From Stratiolaelaps scimitus (Eukaryota > Arthropoda > Arachnida > Mesostigmata > Laelapidae), in the NCBI GenBank assembly GCA_019614645.1, contig JABWDB010000036.1, forward strand, positions 1,426,001 through 1,490,000: 64,000 nucleotides of DNA. Direction: 5' to 3'. The position numbers were made by a program, and so were the translations under genes. Of this stretch, positions 58,615 to 64,000 are shown in pieces (within the stretch, counting starts at the first letter, position 1; each line of letters opens with the position of its first letter). The notes under the pieces were generated by a model. The model did no database searches and had not been told where the DNA came from. It worked only from the letters and a program-made list of their open reading frames with translations.

Positions 58615-59478
58615 TTCCCCGCGCACGTCATGTTCGCGTCGATATTCGCGTATTCAATAGGAAAACGGGCAGAAAAAACCAAGGAAGAACAACTCGGCCG
58701 CGCTGAAGTAACGGCCCCGACAACCCCCCGGTTGAGGGGAGGAGACGGCCCGCTAACGGAAGCCTTTCCACGATGAAATCATCGCTTTATTGGAAATCGT
58801 TGACGACTCAAAAAGCAGCGAACTCTGGGTGGAACACAATCTTTCCTCCTCTTTCTCAAGTATTCAGCTGCCAATACGAATGGCCAAATCGCACCCCCGG
58901 TCGCCCACTCCACCACACACACGCAGAGAGAGACTCCGGTTACTGCCGGAGTGCCACCGTTCTTTGAAACCTTCCCCTCGACGAGGCTCGTGATAAAGAC
59001 ATGCAGCAGCAGCAGCAGCGCGTATGGTGAAAGTGTACTTGGCATCGTTGACGTTACCAAGTAGCTTTGTCAAATATGATAAACTCATCTGATGATATGC
59101 ATTTGTTTACAGCATGTGTTGCCGTATCATATGACACATCGTGGGTGAGCTCATTTTTGCTAGGAACGATTAGGTTACGGAGGCTTCTGGCTGGGCAGAA
59201 CAACTAATGTAAAGAAAAGTGATGTAACGTTTTGTCTGCTGGAAAGATCATGCACGTCTCGAAAATGAAAGGATTGGCCGATTAGCTACGTATGCACGAA
59301 ATCCCACGTAGACGGTGCGCCCTGAACAGCAGCTCGAATGAGGGTGTTTTTTTTACCAAGTACGCTTTTGTTTATAGTAAATGGCACAATGTGGAGACAA
59401 GTAGGTATAAGGCTCATACCGGGAAGGGTGGTGCTGTTGAACATCGTCAACAGTTCCATAAGGGGGGGCGGCCATGGC

Positions 59479-59502
59479 GTTGGCATGCATTAGCATGCCA
59501 AC
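59479..59502. repeat. Perfect 10-bp hairpin flanked by G and C runs
   Basis: GTTGGCATGC (59479-59488) and GCATGCCAAC (59493-59502) pair exactly around ATTA. Outside the stem lie a run of seven G on the left and eight C on the right, which could extend the pairing after a bulge. The motif GTATAAGGCTCA occurs on both sides (about 59404 and 59538). Confidence 0.75.
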
Positions 59503-59691
59503 ACCCCCCCCTTTAAAAAAAAATAAATAAATAAAAAAGGTATAAGGCTCAAGTTCAACAAGCTCAAACAGTGTTGTACGGAACAGGACAAACTGATCAA
59601 AGGACATAGTATACGTTGACACTGTTTACGCTGTCCACCCATCACGTCATCGAAGTAAGAGCATATCAGTTGTTACGTTTTTGAAAGCGCC

Positions 59692-59715
59692 ATATATATA
59701 TATATATATATATAT
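59692..59715. repeat. (AT)n microsatellite
   Basis: Uninterrupted AT dinucleotide run of about twelve units. Confidence 0.95.
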
Positions 59716-60639
59716 GACATCTTCGAAAATGATAGAATCACCACCATCATTATAATTACACATTACAATTAACCAGTAGCACGAGCAGCAATCATTACTT
59801 CTGTTTATTTATAAATCATATTTGCTTGCACCAACGACTTGTGAATGTAATGCAGGGGGATCCAAGCGAACTCGATGTCTGCGATCTGAACTCGAGGATC
59901 TTGGACCCGCTCACTCCGGATGGAAGTGCACGGCCGGCAATTGGTCACGGGATAATTGGAAACATCTTTGAGAAAGCACGGGCTGTACTTCAAAGCAACA
60001 GGATGCTATTGTTAAGGGGATTTCACTTAGAACGTGCAAAAAATACGAATGTCCACTAAGAACGTATTTTGGAACAATCGATTGTGGCCTATAACATAAT
60101 TTGCACTGATATTTCTACCCGAAGCTGTGGCTAATAGCTCTGCGGTGTAGCCTTCGGATACTTCTTGATGAGGGGAACTTGCAGATGACTTCGAGGTGCG
60201 GCGACGAGGGTCGGTATTTCAAAGCGTAAAATAGCGTATACTTCAACTCTGCTCAAATACTTTATTAACCAAAAGACAAGCAACGTTCAATCGACGTGTA
60301 TCACAATTATAAAGAGTGCTATAATTTGACTATTATTATAAGTTTTAAAATTGCGATTCTAAGGGATAACAGCGCAATTATGTTTCTCACAATATATGTA
60401 TAGCAACAATTTTTTTTTCCCCTCTTAACAACTACTTACCTACAATTGATAGTGATAAGCTGGTCACATCGGCATTATTATACAATGCAACTGTTGGGAA
60501 CCACAGCTACAGATGTTGATTCGATGAAATGAACCGATGATTGTGCGCTTGCAGGATGCGTAGACTCACAGCGAATCCACCTACCGCCTCTTCGACGACT
60601 TATCTATGGAGTTCTTTCACCGACTTATCTTGTTCTCTA

Positions 60640-62545
60640 CAGCGGGATGGTAAATGCTGGGGGTCTCATTGCTATTCGTAGGAATATTCCTCCCCTTTAC
60701 TTAGCTTTGATTCTGCTACTCCTAGGGCACTTTTGCAAGTGTCTCCTTCGGCGTAGATTCCCGGTCGCGCCTGCTAGGACTAATGGAGGACGTCCCCACA
60801 GAATATAGGGACAGGTGGCAATTGTTGCTGAGTTTCGGGAGAAAGCTACCTTGTCGGTCGAGGAGAGAGCTGATAAGAGGTCTGGCTCCCTAGTGGACTA
60901 AACAGCGAGGGAAGGCAACACAAGGAGAGTATTCTGTGTTCTCACACGGAGTGCCCAGAAATTGGCAGGTGTTCCGATCAACATGCCGTAAAGCGAAACG
61001 GGCCTTAGAGGACTGATTCCGTATTAGGCCATTTGGCCGGGCTCTCGTGAATTCCTTCATCTTATTGACAGATTTCGCGATAGTGGTGCCGGATAAGTTA
61101 GGAGATCAGTGTCTGGACGCAAGGGTCATCTAGAATTCGATGGCAGGATGATCGACTCTTTCGGCATCGATGGATAGATAAGGAATGACCTGAGTCGTCT
61201 TTTTACTCATAACCCAACCCTGCACTTTGTTTGGGTGACGTAGGCCCGCTAAAGGAGTATTTCTCGAGACAAGATACTCCGAAATTTCCAAGCTGCATTT
61301 CGTCTATCTACAAGAACGCTTGATTTCACGGCGTCACTGCACATAGTTATTTGTCAGGCTTGAAAGGTACGCTCTTAGTTGTTTCTTAAAACATGACTTC
61401 CGCTTAATGAAGATGGAAGTTTCCGGACATATTGCGTTGTTTGTTCACAGATTTCCTCAAACCAGGTCATCGTGCACATTCGTGCTAGACGATCGATGTC
61501 CATGCACTTCTCCGCAAGATCGAGGCCTCCTGGTGAGAGCTATATCTCGCAAACAATGGCAGGTTTCCCAGTAGCGCTGTCGAAGGGCGCCTGACGATGT
61601 ACTCGGGTCATTAAAAATATTTCGGGGTCACATATGTACGCTTGGGAATATTTCGTTTGCATTACAGAGACACTATTCAGAAGGCGCGGAGCTTGTTTGC
61701 CAGCTTACGGTGCTTACTCCGAGATGTTCGTTAGGGGCCAGATCCTAATCTACGCTTGGTATAACCGCCCGCCCGCCCTTTACGGCTCTTCGTAAGACAG
61801 TCATGTTAGATCCTATGAGGGCAGCGCGCTCCTTCACCTTTGCTTTCAAGGCCCTGTCATCCTGAAATTCTCCCGCACCCTACAGGGTTGCTGGCTTTCC
61901 GTTCATCAACGACCGGCCGTGCACCCATTCATGTGCCGCTGCCTGTTCAAACTCTAGTCGGGGTCACTGTATACACGCGTTGTTCTCAGTCGATTGGCCC
62001 ATGCGGCTGCCACGGAGTTGGCACACACTGCGTCGTCCGCCGCTGTGTATTATCTGCATACAATTTCTACAGGCCGGCGGGACGGCAGGGTATGCTTCAG
62101 GCAGTGATGAGTTCTCTGAGCTTCAGAATAGTATTTGGTTCGATGCAGTGAGTATGAGAAGCGAGCGAAGACTGGCTGCCCCGGAGTTGTTCAGCTCAAT
62201 CAGCTACTGGTGTCATTCGCCTGTGTTTATAGCACAATTTTGAGACAAACTATCTTTTCATTGTTTGTAATATTTTAGTGCGTGATGCATTACGGGTGGC
62301 GGCGAATTTCTATGACGACTCGGATGTGGAGGTCACGCCTATGAATGACCTAAAGGTAGTCTGTATGGAGCTGGCGGCGATAGAGCTTTCTTTACGTGAA
62401 TTGCTTGCCACGCCGGATAAGGTGGACCGTGGCATTCTTTCTGACTCCCGGTCTGCGATAAGCATATTACTCAACGGTTCCAGCCAACTCGTGGCGGTAC
62501 ACCTCGGAGTGTCTGTTACAAAACATGACGATCTCGGATAACTTA
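60640..62545 (+). pseudogene. Decayed LINE with endonuclease and RNase H remnants
   Basis: Pieces appear in LINE order on the plus strand. Near 60655-60710 a Gly-Gly-Leu-Ile-Ala-Ile-Arg-Arg-Asn-Ile-Pro segment resembles the apurinic endonuclease motif GGVAI-IR-NIP. Near 60893-61015 Trp-Thr-Lys-Gln, then Trp-Gln-Val-Phe-Arg and Cys-Arg-Lys-Ala-Lys-Arg-Ala-Leu resemble the linker before reverse transcriptase. At 62281-62541 an 87-codon frame has Glu-Leu-Ala-Ala-Ile-Glu-Leu and Leu-Ser-Asp-Ser-Arg-Ser-Ala-Ile, the E and D boxes of a LINE RNase H. Reverse transcriptase itself cannot be read and the distance is too short to hold it intact, so it is deleted or destroyed. The RNase H piece is the best supported; the rest is inference. 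Confidence 0.5.
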
Positions 62546-63489
62546 AGTTTCGAACTAAACATACGGGTGGCTGCCCTTCGAACGCTATGTGCTGTGTCGT
62601 TGACGATTATGAAATACCGGACTGGCTTTGTTATGTTGTTTTGGTAGCTAGAATCAGAGGGGACATTTGCTTCTCCGGTCTCATGGCGCTGGCCATTCTT
62701 ATCTTGAGATGGGGAAAAAAGCTTGGTCTTTGCATCTGGAGCGGCCTCTCCTATGTCTGTTAGTAGTTAAACCCCTTAGAGGGCCGGACACATTCGATTT
62801 GTTGAGCCTGATGGGACATGTTGGTTATATGGAGAAAAATCGACGTCTAATCACTCACTAGAACCACCTACTATTTTTGGCCTGATCAGCAGGACCATCT
62901 GAAAGAATCGATGGCACGCCTCGTCGGTATTCTCTGCTCTTGATTTCTCTTGGGTGGTCGGCACGTGTAACGTTGCAGGTGTTCAGATCGATTGTACCCG
63001 CGTTAGTGGCCTTTCTGGCAGCCGTCAACGTTGTGAAGCTTGAGTGTCGTGGTTGAATTGGCAGTAGCTACCTTCTGCGGTGTCTCTTCGAAATGGTGTG
63101 CGTTTCTCTATTTCCTCTATACAGTGATCGTTAATTTGAATGATCGTGAATATTACCCTGTTGTAGACGATGTTATACAGAACCCCTCGCATAAAGGAAC
63201 AACATGGGGTTTCTTGTACCCCCTCCCACCCCCCGAACAAAGGCCCATCACTTTCATACAATCCTTTTCAAGTTGTACTCGAGTGTTTTATCTCGAGTGC
63301 AACGTCTCCGGGCATAATAAAGGTTCAAGTGAGCGGGTCGCGAAACCTTATTATTTTCGATCCATCGGCTTGAGCACACAACGAATAGAAATCGATTCTC
63401 TACTCCGACCTGGTCGACCGTTTGGAACTTTTTCGCAGTTTTGTCAATATAAACCGAAGAACAGATATATCTAAATAACCATATATACA

Positions 63490-63522
<33 letters not shown>

Positions 63523-64000
63523 ATAATTTCTTATTATTTTTAGAGGAACTTGAGGAACATACAAAAGATACACTACATCTTCTAACTGCCCGTCAATCAG
63601 ATCTATAAAGAAGTAAAGGAAAAAAAATTTTATCGAAAGTGAAGATGATTAACCCTAAGGATTTGTCCAACTGTATTCAGCCAATTTTTAGCTAAGAATT
63701 TCCGATTATATGGCTTGACTCCGGAATAGTAATTGTGAGCTTAGCTTGTTTTGCGACTTGGTTTCGTGGTATTGTGAATTTTCCACAAAAAGATGAAACA
63801 ACAACATCTCTTAGGATTCCCTTGTAAACAGTCGGTCGACGGTCGGAAGTCAGTCTCGTATATGGATGCAATAATATTGGTCACTTGGCACGATTTAAAT
63901 GTACCCTTGAATTCTGATGTCGAGTTCTTCAGGTTTCCAGCTAGGAAGTTCCGCACATTGACAACATGGAAATGGCGACTTTGTCCACGAAAATTCGTTT
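62546..64000. other. Non-coding stretch with an AT array
   Basis: No gene recognised. The first few hundred bases may be the decayed tail of the LINE to the left. An (AT)n array followed by about 17 T lies at 63481-63522. The longest frame (63040-63474, 144 codons) has no motif. Confidence 0.45.
63481..63522. repeat. (AT)n plus poly-T tract
   Basis: AT dinucleotides running directly into a stretch of about seventeen T. Confidence 0.9.

Larger units (their letters stand above)
52967..60639. other. Non-coding stretch
   Basis: No gene recognised. A GC-rich block at about 53700-54640 contains a 143-codon plus-strand frame (54136-54567) without motifs and overlapped by another frame. Also present are a run of 15 C (58600-58614), a (CAG)n-like tract near 59001-59018, a perfect hairpin (59479-59502) and an (AT)n tract (59692-59715). 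Confidence 0.45.

Noticed and set aside
1..64000. CRISPR arrays, bacterial operons, tRNA, rRNA or spliceosomal RNA genes
   Set aside because: No spaced direct repeats, no gene clusters, no full tRNA fold and no recognisable rRNA or U-RNA core sequences were seen on either strand.

Overview
This is eukaryotic, almost certainly arthropod, genomic DNA. The evidence is one intron-free protein gene in tens of kilobases of non-coding sequence, abundant (AT)n and (CT)n microsatellites, an intact BEL/Pao LTR retrotransposon, mariner-type ends and non-LTR (LINE) debris. There is no operon structure, ribosome binding site pattern or CRISPR array. I cannot name the species; an arachnid or insect is possible.

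Layout. 1-4190: one host gene (CDS 1704-3242) encoding a 512-residue, heavily N-glycosylated single-pass membrane protein, with a probable 3' UTR ending near a polyadenylation signal at 4171. 4191-23955: mostly non-coding, with a broken Ty3/Gypsy integrase (9200-10060, minus), a tRNA-like repeat (10478-10600), a possible LINE fragment (15925-16350) and a 908-bp non-autonomous mariner-like element (17700-18607). 23956-30891: a complete, very young BEL/Pao retrotransposon on the minus strand. It has two 433-bp LTRs that differ at one base, a 5-bp target duplication, a primer binding site matching tRNA-His, and one open Gag-Pol frame of 1870 codons from its first ATG.

30892-46000: a LINE reverse transcriptase relic (32460-33760, minus) and three copies of one tRNA-derived SINE family (33825-33960 minus; 44279-44524 and 44940-45205 plus), one of them with a perfect 13-bp target duplication. 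Between them lies a GC- and CT/GA-rich block (38570-41940) that may be regulatory or hold an uncalled first exon. 46000-64000: more non-coding DNA, a second mariner-type end beside a 187-bp inverted-repeat element, a 352-bp internally deleted mariner that keeps its transposase C-terminus, and a decayed LINE (60640-62545).

How the parts relate: apart from the membrane-protein gene, everything recognisable is mobile DNA of different ages. The BEL element is the only one that looks capable of present activity. The SINEs would depend on a LINE partner, which the degraded LINEs here do not supply. No new defence-like or metabolic system was found. The strongest candidates for undescribed biology are the young BEL element with its unusual YHDD reverse-transcriptase box, the SINE family, and the orphan ectodomain gene.
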